Below are positions 35,241 to 43,101 of a DNA stretch of 64,000 nucleotides, in pieces. The notes beneath the pieces were generated by a model, which did not search any database, was not told the origin of the DNA, and saw only the letters and a list, made by a program, of their open reading frames with translations. The translations under genes were made by a program, and so were the position numbers. Source of the stretch: Acuticoccus sediminis (GTDB lineage: Bacteria; Pseudomonadota; Alphaproteobacteria; Rhizobiales; Amorphaceae); assembly GCF_003258595.1 (NCBI RefSeq), contig NZ_QHHQ01000002.1, positions 434,001 to 498,000 of the forward strand, given 5' to 3'. The first letter of the stretch is position 1; every line of letters starts with the position of its first letter.

Positions 35241-36283
35241 GCGGGGAGGATCACGGTCTCGGCGGGATCGGCGGACACGCTGATGCGGGTGCCGGCCGCC
35301 GCGCGGGGGTCGGTGCGGGGGAGGTTGACGGTGAGCTCGCCGCCAGCGTCGAGGCGCACCTCGCACACGTAGTGCGACCCGGTGAGCGTCGCGAAGGAGA
35401 CCTCGCCCGGAAGGCCGGCCGGATCGAGGCGCAGCGCGTCGGGACGCAGAGCGAGCAGCGCGTCGCCGTTGGCCTCGCCGCCGGTCGCGGGCAGGGCGAA
35501 GGTGCCGTAGCGCTCGGCCTCGAAGACGCGGCCGCCGCCGCTCGCGCGGACCCGGCCCGGGATCATGTTGGAGACGCCCATGAAGTCCGCCACGAAGCGC
35601 GAGCGCGGACGGTCATAGACCTCGCGCGGGGCGCCGAACTGCTCCACCCGGCCGTGGTTCATCACGGCGATGTAGTCGGAGAGGGCGAGCGCCTCCTGCT
35701 GGTCGTGGGTGACGAGGACGGTGGTGATGCCGAGCTGCTGCTGCAGCTTGCGCAGCTCCGTCTGCATCCCCTCGCGCAGATGCCGGTCGAGCGCGCCGAA
35801 GGGCTCGTCGAGCAGCAGCACCTTGGGTTCGATGACGAGGCAGCGGGCGAGCGCCGCGCGCTGCTGCTGGCCGCCGGACAGCTCGCCCGGATACCGCCTG
35901 GCGAAGTCGCCGAGCCGCACGAGGTCCAGCGCCTCGTTCACCTTCCGGGTCAGCGCGGCGCGCTTCTCGCGCCGGAGCCGCAGGCCGAAGGCGACGTTGT
36001 CGAAGACCGTCATGTGCGGGAAGAGCGCGTAGTTCTGGAAGACCATCGCGGTGCCGCGCTTCTCCGGCGGCACGCGGGTCACGTCGACACCGTCGAGGAG
36101 GATCTCGCCGCGGGACGGATCGACGAAGCCGGCGATCATCCGCAGCACCGTCGTCTTGCCGCAACCGGACGGGCCGAGGAGGGTCAGCAGCGTGCCTTTC
36201 GGCAGGTCGAGCGCCACCTTGTCCACGGCCGTTACCGCGTCGTAGTCCTTGCCGATGTCCTTCAGGTGGACGCCGTCACTCAT
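35237..36283 (-). CDS. ABC transporter ATP-binding protein, PotA type (system 2)
   Basis: The 348-residue ATPase has Walker A GPSGCGKTT at about 37-45, signature LSGGQQQR, Walker B VLLLDEPFGALD, and a C-terminal TOBE domain. The ATG at 36283 (MSDGVHLKDIGKDYD) has GAGG seven bases before it and is preferred over an ATG at 36310. Its gene is separated from the binding-protein gene by 96 bases containing a strong hairpin. Confidence 0.92.
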   Translation of the reverse strand: MSDGVHLKDIGKDYDAVTAVDKVALDLPKGTLLTLLGPSGCGKTTVLRMIAGFVDPSRGEILLDGVDVTRVPPEKRGTAMVFQNYALFPHMTVFDNVAFGLRLRREKRAALTRKVNEALDLVRLGDFARRYPGELSGGQQQRAALARCLVIEPKVLLLDEPFGALDRHLREGMQTELRKLQQQLGITTVLVTHDQQEALALSDYIAVMNHGRVEQFGAPREVYDRPRSRFVADFMGVSNMIPGRVRASGGGRVFEAERYGTFALPATGGEANGDALLALRPDALRLDPAGLPGEVSFATLTGSHYVCEVRLDAGGELTVNLPRTDPRAAAGTRISVSADPAETVILPA

Positions 36284-36327
36284 CGATACCCTCGTCAAGT
36301 TGGCCAGCACGCGCTGCGCCAGGGTGG

Positions 36328-36353
36328 CGCCGCCGGGACCGGACCCGGCGGCG
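36328..36353 (-). terminator. Hairpin between binding-protein and ATPase genes (system 2)
   Basis: CGCCGCCGGG (36328-36337) and CCCGGCGGCG (36344-36353) form a perfect ten-base-pair stem with a six-base loop, 26 bases after the binding-protein stop. No T-run is seen. It occupies the same place as the hairpin of system 1 but is unrelated in sequence. Confidence 0.6.
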
Positions 36354-36379
36354 GCCGTCTGCGGTCGCCGCGGCGCGCC

Positions 36380-37414
36380 CTACTGGGCGATCTCGCGCTG
36401 GAAGCGCTCGTTCCACTCGCCGATGCTGGCGTTCACCTTCGCCTCGTCGAAGGAGACGGTGTTCTCCGGGTCCGGCTTGATCGCCTGCAGCGCTTCGGCG
36501 ACCGGCGCCGTCTTGCTGACCGGGAACTGGTTGAGCCGCTCGGAGATGAGGGCCTGCGATTCCGGCGACAGGACGTAGGCGATGAACTTCGCGGCGGCGT
36601 CGGCGCGGGGCGTGTCGACGAGGGTCATGACGTCGAACAGCATCGGCGTCGGTGCGGGCGTCGCGACTTCGACCTCGACGCCCTGGTCGCGCATGCGCTT
36701 GGCCTGGGCGGGGGTGGCGACCAGGGTGGAGACCTCGCCCTGCGCCAGCGCCTGACGCGCGGTCGCGTCGGACGAATAGAACATGACGACGTTCGGCGAG
36801 AGCGACTTCAGGCCCTCGAAGCCGGGGTCGATGTCGTCGATGGAGCCACCGTTGGCGAGCGCGGAGATGAGGAGCGAGCGGCCGGCATAGGTGGTGATGT
36901 CGGGGATCGCGATCGACTTCTCGAAGCGCTTGTCCCACAGGTCCGACCAGGTCTTGACCGGCTCGTCCACCATGTCGGTGCGGTAGATGACCGACATCGG
37001 GTAGTAGTAGGCGGCCGCGTAGCGCGGGGCGACGGCGCCGTCGACGAGGTCGCCCGACATCTCGGTGACGCCGGCGGGCAGGTCGAGGAAGAGGTCGTCG
37101 TTCTGCGTCGCGCGGGCGGCGAGGCTCGAGGTGGTGAACCACACGTCGATCTCGGGATCCTCACCGGCGCTCTGCAGGCGCACGAGGCCCTCGGACGAGG
37201 AGGCCTGGGTGACAGGGATCACGGCGATGCCGGTCTCGTCCTCGAACCGGTCGGCGATGTCCTGGAAGGCGGACTGCCAGGTGGTGCCCCAGATCTGGAC
37301 GTAGATCTCGTCGGTATCGGCGGCCGCCGGCAGGGCGGACGCGACGAGGGGGATGGCGGCGAGCGCGCCGAGCACCGCGCGCCGGGTGGCGCCGGACAGG
37401 AAACGGTTCGTCAT
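36380..37414 (-). CDS. ABC transporter substrate-binding protein, spermidine/putrescine type (system 2)
   Basis: The 344-residue periplasmic protein has a signal peptide with ATRRAVLGALAAIPLVASALPAAA; the RR pair before a moderate hydrophobic stretch could be a weak Tat signal. The mature protein follows the family 1 binding-protein pattern (YVQIWGTTWQSAFQDIADRFEDETGIAVIPV). It is as long as the system 1 protein but only distantly similar, so the two systems probably bind different ligands. It lies 17 bases downstream of the M20 peptidase gene. Confidence 0.92.
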   Translation of the reverse strand: MTNRFLSGATRRAVLGALAAIPLVASALPAAADTDEIYVQIWGTTWQSAFQDIADRFEDETGIAVIPVTQASSSEGLVRLQSAGEDPEIDVWFTTSSLAARATQNDDLFLDLPAGVTEMSGDLVDGAVAPRYAAAYYYPMSVIYRTDMVDEPVKTWSDLWDKRFEKSIAIPDITTYAGRSLLISALANGGSIDDIDPGFEGLKSLSPNVVMFYSSDATARQALAQGEVSTLVATPAQAKRMRDQGVEVEVATPAPTPMLFDVMTLVDTPRADAAAKFIAYVLSPESQALISERLNQFPVSKTAPVAEALQAIKPDPENTVSFDEAKVNASIGEWNERFQREIAQ

Positions 37415-37431
37415 TCAGGCTGCTTTCGTCT

Positions 37432-38646
37432 CTAGATGGCGGGGGAGGAAGAGGCGTGGGCGAGGGTGCCCGGGAGCTCTGCGATCAAGGCGGCGAAGAA
37501 CGCGGCGCGCTCTTTGACCGAGGAGAGGATGATGCGCTCGCGGCGCGAGCAGGTGTCGAAGCAGACCGGTCCGAGCCCATCGAGCGTCGGCACGCCGAGC
37601 GCCGCGCCGAAGGAGCCGTCCGAGCCGCCGCGGGTGGCGTGGCAGGCGACCTCGACGCCGGCCGCCGCGGCGATCCCCTGGTAGAGGGCGACGAGCGGCG
37701 CGCTGACCTCGGCGGGGAAGGCCGGCCGGGTGACGCCGCCCGACACCGTGATTTCGACCCCAGGGCTCGCGGCGGCCGCGTCGGCCGCGGCCCTGCGCAC
37801 CGTCGCGGCCATCATCTCGGCGCTCGGCTGGTCGGGGGCGCGCAGGTCGACGTGCATCTCCGCCGCGTCCGGCACTACCTGCCGTGCGGATCCGGCCTTC
37901 AGGATCCCGACGGTGGCGAGGCGGCCGAGGGAGAGGTCGGTCATCGCCTCGATGGTGCCGACGATCCCGGCGAGCGGGCCGAGGGCGCTGCGGCCTTCTT
38001 CCGGGTTCACCGCGATGTGGGCGGTGCGTCCCGTGGCGCGGAGGATCATCGCACCCACCGCGCCGCGCGCGCCGACGATGCCGCCGTCCGGCCGGGCGGG
38101 CTCCAGCACGAGCACCCAGTCGGACGCCTTCGCCTCGGCCTCGATGCGGGCGCGCGAGCCAGGTGAGCCGAGCTCCTCGTCCGGGACCAGCAGGACAGCG
38201 ATCTCGCCGACCGCGTCGAACCCCTCGGCGAGCAGCGCCTCCACGGCGAGGAGCGCCATCACCAGGCCGCCCTTCATGTCGCCCACGCCGGGGCCGGTGG
38301 CGAGTGTCCCGCCGTCCCCGCTCCCGCCGCCGTCCGTCTCGGCGTAGGTCCAGCCGGCGGAGGCGGCGCCCGGCCACACCGTGTCGAGGTGGCCGAGGAT
38401 CATCACCCGGCCCTTGCCTCCCATGCGGCGGGTCATCAGGCGGATGTCGCCGAAGCCCGCGACGGGGTCGCGCCGCGCCTCGAAGCCGAGGCGCTGCCAT
38501 TCGCGGGCGAGGATGTCGCCGACCGCGTCGACCGAGGCGGCCTCGTACGAGCCGGAGGGGCTGTCCACCAGCTCCTTCAGCACGTTGCGCGCGTGCGGCC
38601 AGAGGGCGTCGAGGGCGGCGGCGTAGGGAAGGGGGGCGGCGGTCAT
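37432..38646 (-). CDS. M20 family metallopeptidase (carboxypeptidase G2-like)
   Basis: The 404-residue di-zinc hydrolase has the M20 ligands His86 and Asp88 in LGHLDTVWP, Asp123 in GPGVGDMKGG, the catalytic Glu157-Glu158 in PDEELGS, and a dimerisation domain in the middle. Relatives remove glutamate or other amino acids from N-acyl conjugates. No signal peptide is visible, so it works in the cytoplasm. Its place directly before a binding-protein gene suggests it cleaves what this transporter imports. It is ten bases from the aldolase gene upstream. Confidence 0.9.
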   Translation of the reverse strand: MTAAPLPYAAALDALWPHARNVLKELVDSPSGSYEAASVDAVGDILAREWQRLGFEARRDPVAGFGDIRLMTRRMGGKGRVMILGHLDTVWPGAASAGWTYAETDGGGSGDGGTLATGPGVGDMKGGLVMALLAVEALLAEGFDAVGEIAVLLVPDEELGSPGSRARIEAEAKASDWVLVLEPARPDGGIVGARGAVGAMILRATGRTAHIAVNPEEGRSALGPLAGIVGTIEAMTDLSLGRLATVGILKAGSARQVVPDAAEMHVDLRAPDQPSAEMMAATVRRAAADAAAASPGVEITVSGGVTRPAFPAEVSAPLVALYQGIAAAAGVEVACHATRGGSDGSFGAALGVPTLDGLGPVCFDTCSRRERIILSSVKERAAFFAALIAELPGTLAHASSSPAI

Positions 38647-38656
38647 GGTCGTGCCG

Positions 38657-39424
38657 TCAGCCGCGGCGCCAGTCGGGGTCGATCCGGTCGAGACGGCGCA
38701 GCATCGCCGGCCACATCCGCATGCCCGCCTTCGGGGGGTCGATGCTGGACGTGAACTGGCCCGAGGCCATGTCGATCACCTGACGATCCGGCCAGCAGAT
38801 CTGCCGGCCGCTGGCGAGCGCGGTCATCTGCACCCGGCAGGCCTGCTCCAGGTAGTAGGTGAGGTAGAAGGCGGCGGGGATCGATGCGCCGACGGTCAGA
38901 AGCCCGTGGTTGCGCAGGATGAGCCCGACCTTGCCCTCGAGGTCGCGCTGCAGCCGCGGCCCCTCGTCGGTGTTGAAGGCGATGCCCTCGTAATCGTGAA
39001 TACCGATCCGGTTATGGAACTCGATGGCGAACTGGTTGATCGGCAGCACGCCGTCCTCGAGGCTCGAGACCGCGACGCCCGCTGTCGTGTGCGTGTGGAT
39101 CACGCACTCGAGGTCCGGCCGCCCCCGCAGGATCGAGGCGTGGATGACGTAGCCGGCGGCGTTGGTCTTGGTCGTCCCGTCGGCGTTGACGTGCTTGTCG
39201 TACTCGATTTTGACCAGGCTGTCGGGCGTGATTTCGTCGAAGAGATAGCCGAACGGGTTCAGGAGGAACGCGTTTTCACCGGGAATGCGACAGGACGCGT
39301 GCGTAAAGATCGTGTCATCCAGACCATAGTGCGCCAGAAGACGATACACGGCTGTCAAATGTATCCGGGCGTCTTTCTCGTTCTTGATGTTTAAATCGTC
39401 TGGCGATGCGTCTTTTACTAACAT
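38657..39424 (-). CDS. Class II aldolase/adducin family protein
   Basis: The 255-residue protein has the zinc histidines in VIHTHTTAGV and LRNHGLLTVG, the N-terminal RIHLTAVYRLLAHYGLDDTIFTHASCRIPG, and the FNTDEGPRLQRDL region. I place the start at 39424, with AGGG eight bases before it; the longer frame would run over the start of the divergent DUF1028 gene. It opens the six-gene operon of the second Pot-type transporter. It is clearly different from the aldolase at 17826-18590. The substrate is unknown. Confidence 0.87.
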   Translation of the reverse strand: MLVKDASPDDLNIKNEKDARIHLTAVYRLLAHYGLDDTIFTHASCRIPGENAFLLNPFGYLFDEITPDSLVKIEYDKHVNADGTTKTNAAGYVIHASILRGRPDLECVIHTHTTAGVAVSSLEDGVLPINQFAIEFHNRIGIHDYEGIAFNTDEGPRLQRDLEGKVGLILRNHGLLTVGASIPAAFYLTYYLEQACRVQMTALASGRQICWPDRQVIDMASGQFTSSIDPPKAGMRMWPAMLRRLDRIDPDWRRG

Positions 39425-39468
39425 CGTTCGTGCCCTATGCTGGACGGTATTCGAGATTGGAGTCCAAG

Positions 39469-40113
39469 ATGACGTTTTCACTTGTCGCGCGGTGCACGCG
39501 AACCGGTCACCTCGGAGTGGCGGTCGCCACGTCGAGCGTGGCCGTCGGCGGTCGCAGCGCGGCGATCGACGGCAAGGTCGCGGTGGTCGCGACGCAGAAC
39601 CGGACGGACCCGTCGATCGGGCCGCGCCTCATCGCGGCGCTCGCCGCCGGCACGGCCGCAGGGGCCGCCCTCGACGCGGTGATCGCCGGGACCGTCTCGC
39701 CGGAATGGCGCCAGGTGGCGGCCGTCACGGCGGGCGGCGAGATCGTCACGTTCCACGGCGCCCGCTGCAGCGGCATCCATGCCGAGGCGCGCGGGGTCGA
39801 CTGCGCGGCCGTCGGCAACATCCTCGCCAACACCGGCGTCCCCTCGGCGATGGTCGCCGCCTTCGAGAGCGCGGACGGCCCGCTGGAACACCGCCTCGTC
39901 GCGGCGCTGAAGGCCGGCGACGCCGCTGGCGGCGAGCTGAAGCCGCTGCGGTCCGCCGCGCTGCGCGTCGCGGGCGCCGAGCCGTTCCCCTGGTGCGACC
40001 TGCGCGTCGACGCGGCGGAGGACCCGATCGGCAAGCTCGAGGCGCTGCTCGCCGAGTGGGACAGCGTGGCGCCGACGGTGCACCACTGGGCGGTGGACCC
40101 CGGCTCGGTATAG
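39469..40113 (+). CDS. DUF1028 family protein
   Basis: The 214-residue protein opens TFSLVARCTRTGHLGVAVATSSVAVGGR, the hallmark of DUF1028, a family related to Ntn hydrolases with no firmly assigned reaction. It also has the family's ATQNRTDPSIGPR and GNILANTGVPSAM segments. A GGAG site precedes the ATG at 39469. Members are often found beside peptidase and transporter genes, as here. The start is only 44 bases from the divergent aldolase start, so the two promoters must overlap coding sequence. Confidence 0.87.
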   Translation: MTFSLVARCTRTGHLGVAVATSSVAVGGRSAAIDGKVAVVATQNRTDPSIGPRLIAALAAGTAAGAALDAVIAGTVSPEWRQVAAVTAGGEIVTFHGARCSGIHAEARGVDCAAVGNILANTGVPSAMVAAFESADGPLEHRLVAALKAGDAAGGELKPLRSAALRVAGAEPFPWCDLRVDAAEDPIGKLEALLAEWDSVAPTVHHWAVDPGSV

Positions 40114-40141
40114 GCCGAGGCGGAAGGGGCGCGGCGGCGGC

Positions 40142-40849
40142 TCATGCCGCGCCGGTCCCGTCGCCGTCCCTGCCCTTCGCAGCGGGCGTCCCCGCGAGCG
40201 CCATCAGGCGGTCGAAGGCGAAGCGCAGGTGCGCCCGCATCGCATCGTCCGCCGCGTCCGGCTCGCGGTTGGCGATCAGCTCGGCGATCTTCACGTGGTC
40301 GTCGAGCGCGTGCGTCGATTCCTCGGTCCGGTAGCGCTTCAGGATGTGCGGGCTGACGAGGATGCTCTCGTAGTCCGCCGCCAGCCGCGAGATGCGCGGC
40401 GAGTGCGCCGCGGCGATGATCGCGGCGTGAAATGCGCGGTTCAGCGCGGCGCGGGCGGTGACGTCGGAGAGGTCCGTCGCCTGGCTCTGCCGGGCGAGGC
40501 GCATGATCTCGGCGTGCTCCGCGTCGCTGCCGCGGACGGCGGCCAGCCGGGCGGCCATCCCCTCGATCGCCTCGCGCAGGAGGTGCACGTCGGTGACGTC
40601 GCGCTTGACGTCGACGACGGTCCACCCGTTGGAGGCCGAGGCCTCGATCAGGCCGGCCTGCTGCAGCTTGCCGAACGCGTCGCGCACCGGCGTGCGGCTG
40701 ACGTTCAGCATGTCGGCGACGGCGACCTCGGTGAGGCGCTCGCCGGTGGTGAGCTCGCCGGAGAGGATCGCCTCGCGCAGGCGCTGGTAGGCGAACTCCG
40801 CCGCGGTGACGGGGCCGCCGGGCGCGGCGCCGAGGCTGCGCTTAACCAT
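40142..40849 (-). CDS. GntR family transcriptional regulator, FCD type
   Basis: The 235-residue regulator has a winged helix-turn-helix at about 15-80 (EVAVADMLNVSRTPVRDAFGKLQQAGLI) and an FCD effector domain with ARAALNRAFHAAIIAA. Its ATG lies eight bases inside the end of the HpaB-like gene, so it is translated from the same message and can act on its own promoter. The likely target is the dyad-rich gap 42342-42450 between the HpaB-like and flavin-reductase genes. Confidence 0.92.
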   Translation of the reverse strand: MVKRSLGAAPGGPVTAAEFAYQRLREAILSGELTTGERLTEVAVADMLNVSRTPVRDAFGKLQQAGLIEASASNGWTVVDVKRDVTDVHLLREAIEGMAARLAAVRGSDAEHAEIMRLARQSQATDLSDVTARAALNRAFHAAIIAAAHSPRISRLAADYESILVSPHILKRYRTEESTHALDDHVKIAELIANREPDAADDAMRAHLRFAFDRLMALAGTPAAKGRDGDGTGAA

Positions 40850-42341
40850 GACCGACCTTCAGGCGCGGCGCAGCCTCGGGGGCGGCGGTCGCCGCCGGCT
40901 CGATGCCGGCCATGCGGCGGGCCAGCGCCATCGATTCCTCGCGATCATAGGTGGCGAAGAGGGCGTTCTCCTGCGCGAAGATCGGCGTTTCGGCGAAGAG
41001 CTGGTAGGACTGCGTCCGGCCGGCGTACGCCGACGCGGTGAGCTCGCGGGCGAGGTGCATGGCGCGCAGCCGCGTCGGCGCGTCGTACCCGGCGCCGGCG
41101 AAATACTTCATCACGTCGTCGCGGGTCTCGGGCGAGTTCAGCATCGCCTCGCCCGGCAGCATGACCGGCTGGCCGCCGATGATCTCGCGCAGGAGCTGTA
41201 CCATCGTCGCGTAGGTCTGCGAGCAGTAGATGCGTCCGGCGTTCTGGATCGACTGGTTGGGCATCGCGAGGCCCGACGGCGTCTCCTCGCATGCGGCCTC
41301 GGCCGCCAGCAGGAACGCCTCCACCGCCTGACGGTGCATCATGAGCTGGCTGATCTTGGAGCGGACCGGCGGAATCTTGATGGTGCCGGAGTGCTCCGAG
41401 ACGAGGAGCGCGGTGCCGACGAGGAGGTCGGCCTTGGCGAGGCAGCGGGTGAGGTAGCCCTGCGCCGCCCAGCGCCCCAGTTCGCCGCGCATCAGCGCCG
41501 CGAGCTCGGGCTGGCGGGCGAACATGACGTCCTCCCACGGGATGAAGACGTCGTCGAACACGATCAGCGTGTCCACCTCGTCGAACCCGCCGGTAAGCGG
41601 GTACTCGAACCGGTTCGCGTTGGCCGCGCCCCCGTGGTACTGCGGCAGGCGGCAGATCATCCGCACGCCCGGGGCGTTGAGGCGCACCACGCAGGCGATC
41701 GCGAAGTCCGCGTTCTGCGGCGACCAGTTGCCGACCGTCGGCTTGATGAAGGCGACGTGCGCGTACGGCGCGCCGGTCTCGAACTTCGCGCCGCGCAGGA
41801 CGACGCCGTCCGGCCGCTCCTCCACCACGCGGGTGTTGAGGTCGAGGTCGTCCTGCTCGAACGGCTGGCGGGAGCGGTCGCCCTTCGGATCGGTGTTGCC
41901 GCTCGTCATGAAGAGGTTTTCGCGCTGCAGGAGGTCGAGCCAGCGCGCCGCGTTCCGGGCGTAGCGGGTATCGAACCGGTCGAGCAGGTCCTGCCGGTCC
42001 ACGAGGGTGAAAAGGGCGGTGACCGTCTCATCCCCGAAGCGGTCCATGGTGGGGCAGATCTCGCGCAGGACGCGGGTCGTCATCTGCCGGCGCAGCGCGA
42101 GGTCCTCGCGGTTCGCGGGGGCCTTGTAGAAGCGCGAGCCGACGATGCCGTCGCTGCGCTCGAACGTCATCAGGTCGGCGTGGGCGGGGTCGTTGTGCAG
42201 GTCGTAGATGCGCGCGACCGTCTCGACCATCGGCGCGAGCGCGGGGTGGCTGCGAACGTCGCCAACCGTCTTGCCGTCGACGAGGACCTTCCGGCCGTCG
42301 TCGAGGCTGTCGAGATAATTCTGGCGCGTCATCAGCCCCAT
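40842..42341 (-). CDS. 4-hydroxyphenylacetate 3-monooxygenase/4-hydroxybutyryl-CoA-dehydratase-like oxygenase (HpaB family)
   Basis: The 499-residue protein has the length and pattern of the HpaB oxygenase component: TRQNYLDSLDDGRKVLVDGKTVGDV at the start, then DDVFIPWEDVMFAR and SHGTIKIPPVRSKISQLM-like segments. These two-component enzymes hydroxylate a phenol with reduced flavin supplied by a separate reductase, which the divergent gene at 42451 encodes. It has 499 residues from the ATG at 42341; an ATG nine bases later is possible. The substrate may be a phenol or aromatic acid, not necessarily 4-hydroxyphenylacetate. Confidence 0.88.
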   Translation of the reverse strand: MGLMTRQNYLDSLDDGRKVLVDGKTVGDVRSHPALAPMVETVARIYDLHNDPAHADLMTFERSDGIVGSRFYKAPANREDLALRRQMTTRVLREICPTMDRFGDETVTALFTLVDRQDLLDRFDTRYARNAARWLDLLQRENLFMTSGNTDPKGDRSRQPFEQDDLDLNTRVVEERPDGVVLRGAKFETGAPYAHVAFIKPTVGNWSPQNADFAIACVVRLNAPGVRMICRLPQYHGGAANANRFEYPLTGGFDEVDTLIVFDDVFIPWEDVMFARQPELAALMRGELGRWAAQGYLTRCLAKADLLVGTALLVSEHSGTIKIPPVRSKISQLMMHRQAVEAFLLAAEAACEETPSGLAMPNQSIQNAGRIYCSQTYATMVQLLREIIGGQPVMLPGEAMLNSPETRDDVMKYFAGAGYDAPTRLRAMHLARELTASAYAGRTQSYQLFAETPIFAQENALFATYDREESMALARRMAGIEPAATAAPEAAPRLKVGHG

Positions 42342-42397
42342 GGGATCGGTCTTCCTCTGAACGGCTTCGCGCCGCTACTCGCTTGATTGACTATGAA

Positions 42398-42422
42398 TGT
42401 ATACAGTACACATGCCCATGTG
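42398..42422. promoter_or_regulatory. Two dyads in the hpaB/hpaC-like divergent region
   Basis: TGTATACA (42398-42405) is a perfect eight-base palindrome of the kind bound by FadR-type GntR proteins. CACATG-CC-CATGTG (42409-42422) is a second perfect dyad four bases further on. Both lie between the divergent oxygenase and reductase genes in an AT-richer stretch. They are the natural targets of the GntR regulator at 40142. Confidence 0.6.
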
Positions 42423-42450
42423 ATGCGCAAGCCTAATTTGAGGTCACTTG

Positions 42451-43035
42451 ATGACTGAACCCGAGCCAGCAGCGTTTCCCGCACCGCCGACGAGCGGGGA
42501 GAACGCCGCGCCGTCCGTCGACCGCGCGGCGTTCCGAGGGGCGATGTCCCGCCTCGCCGCGGCGGTCAGCGTGGTCACGTCGGATGGTCCGGCGGGCCGC
42601 GTCGGCTTCACCGCGTCGGCCGTGTGCAGCGTGACGGACGCGCCGCCGACGATCCTCGTGTGCATGAACGCCGCGAGCGCGCAGAACGCCGCGCTGGTGA
42701 CCAACGGGGTGATGTGCGTGAACACGCTGTGCGGTCATCAGGCGGCTCTGTCGGCGCGCTTCGCCGGCCAGACCGGCGTCACCGGCGCGGCCCGCTTCGA
42801 CGCCCACCCCCACTCGGTGGCCGCGACCGGCGCGCCGGTCCTCGCCGACGCCCTCGTCTCGCTCGACTGCCGCATCGAGCGCATCGTGCGGATCGGGACG
42901 CACGACGTGATCTTCGGCCGCGTCGAGGCGATCGTCCACGGCCCCGGCGAGGTCGAGAGCCTCGTCTACTTCGGCCGCGGCTACCACCGCCTGCCCGCGA
43001 CGCCCGGTGAGAGCACGGGGCAGTCGGGCGGATGA
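42451..43035 (+). CDS. Flavin reductase family protein (HpaC-like)
   Basis: The 194-residue FMN-binding split-barrel protein has the FRGAMSRLAAAVSVVTSDG start, the VGFTASAVCSVTDAPPTILVCMN core, and GHDVIFGRVEAI-like strands of the flavin reductase/HpaC family. It supplies reduced flavin to the HpaB-like oxygenase encoded divergently. The ATG at 42451 has GAGG seven bases before it, which excludes a TTG three bases earlier. A disordered alanine- and proline-rich tail of about 25 residues precedes the domain. Confidence 0.9.
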   Translation: MTEPEPAAFPAPPTSGENAAPSVDRAAFRGAMSRLAAAVSVVTSDGPAGRVGFTASAVCSVTDAPPTILVCMNAASAQNAALVTNGVMCVNTLCGHQAALSARFAGQTGVTGAARFDAHPHSVAATGAPVLADALVSLDCRIERIVRIGTHDVIFGRVEAIVHGPGEVESLVYFGRGYHRLPATPGESTGQSGG

Positions 43036-43071
43036 GGCGGCCGGCCGTCGGCGATGTCGCCCCGGTCGCGA

Positions 43072-43100
43072 GGCGGCCCGGACCCCGCCCGCGGGCCGCC
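43072..43100. terminator. Hairpin between flavin reductase and cytochrome c genes
   Basis: GGCGGCCCG (43072-43080) and CGGGCCGCC (43092-43100) form a perfect nine-base-pair stem with an 11-base loop, directly after the stop of the leftward cytochrome c gene. It probably closes the multicopper oxidase operon and also the converging reductase transcript. No T-run is visible. Confidence 0.55.
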
Positions 43101-43101
43101 G

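Noticed and set aside
34368-35366. 42-residue N-terminal extension of the system 2 PotB-type permease
   Set aside because: Arg/Pro-rich peptide encoded within the ATPase gene; the GTG at 35240 gives the normal four-base overlap.
42448-42450. TTG start for the flavin reductase
   Set aside because: The adjacent ATG at 42451 has better spacing to GAGG.
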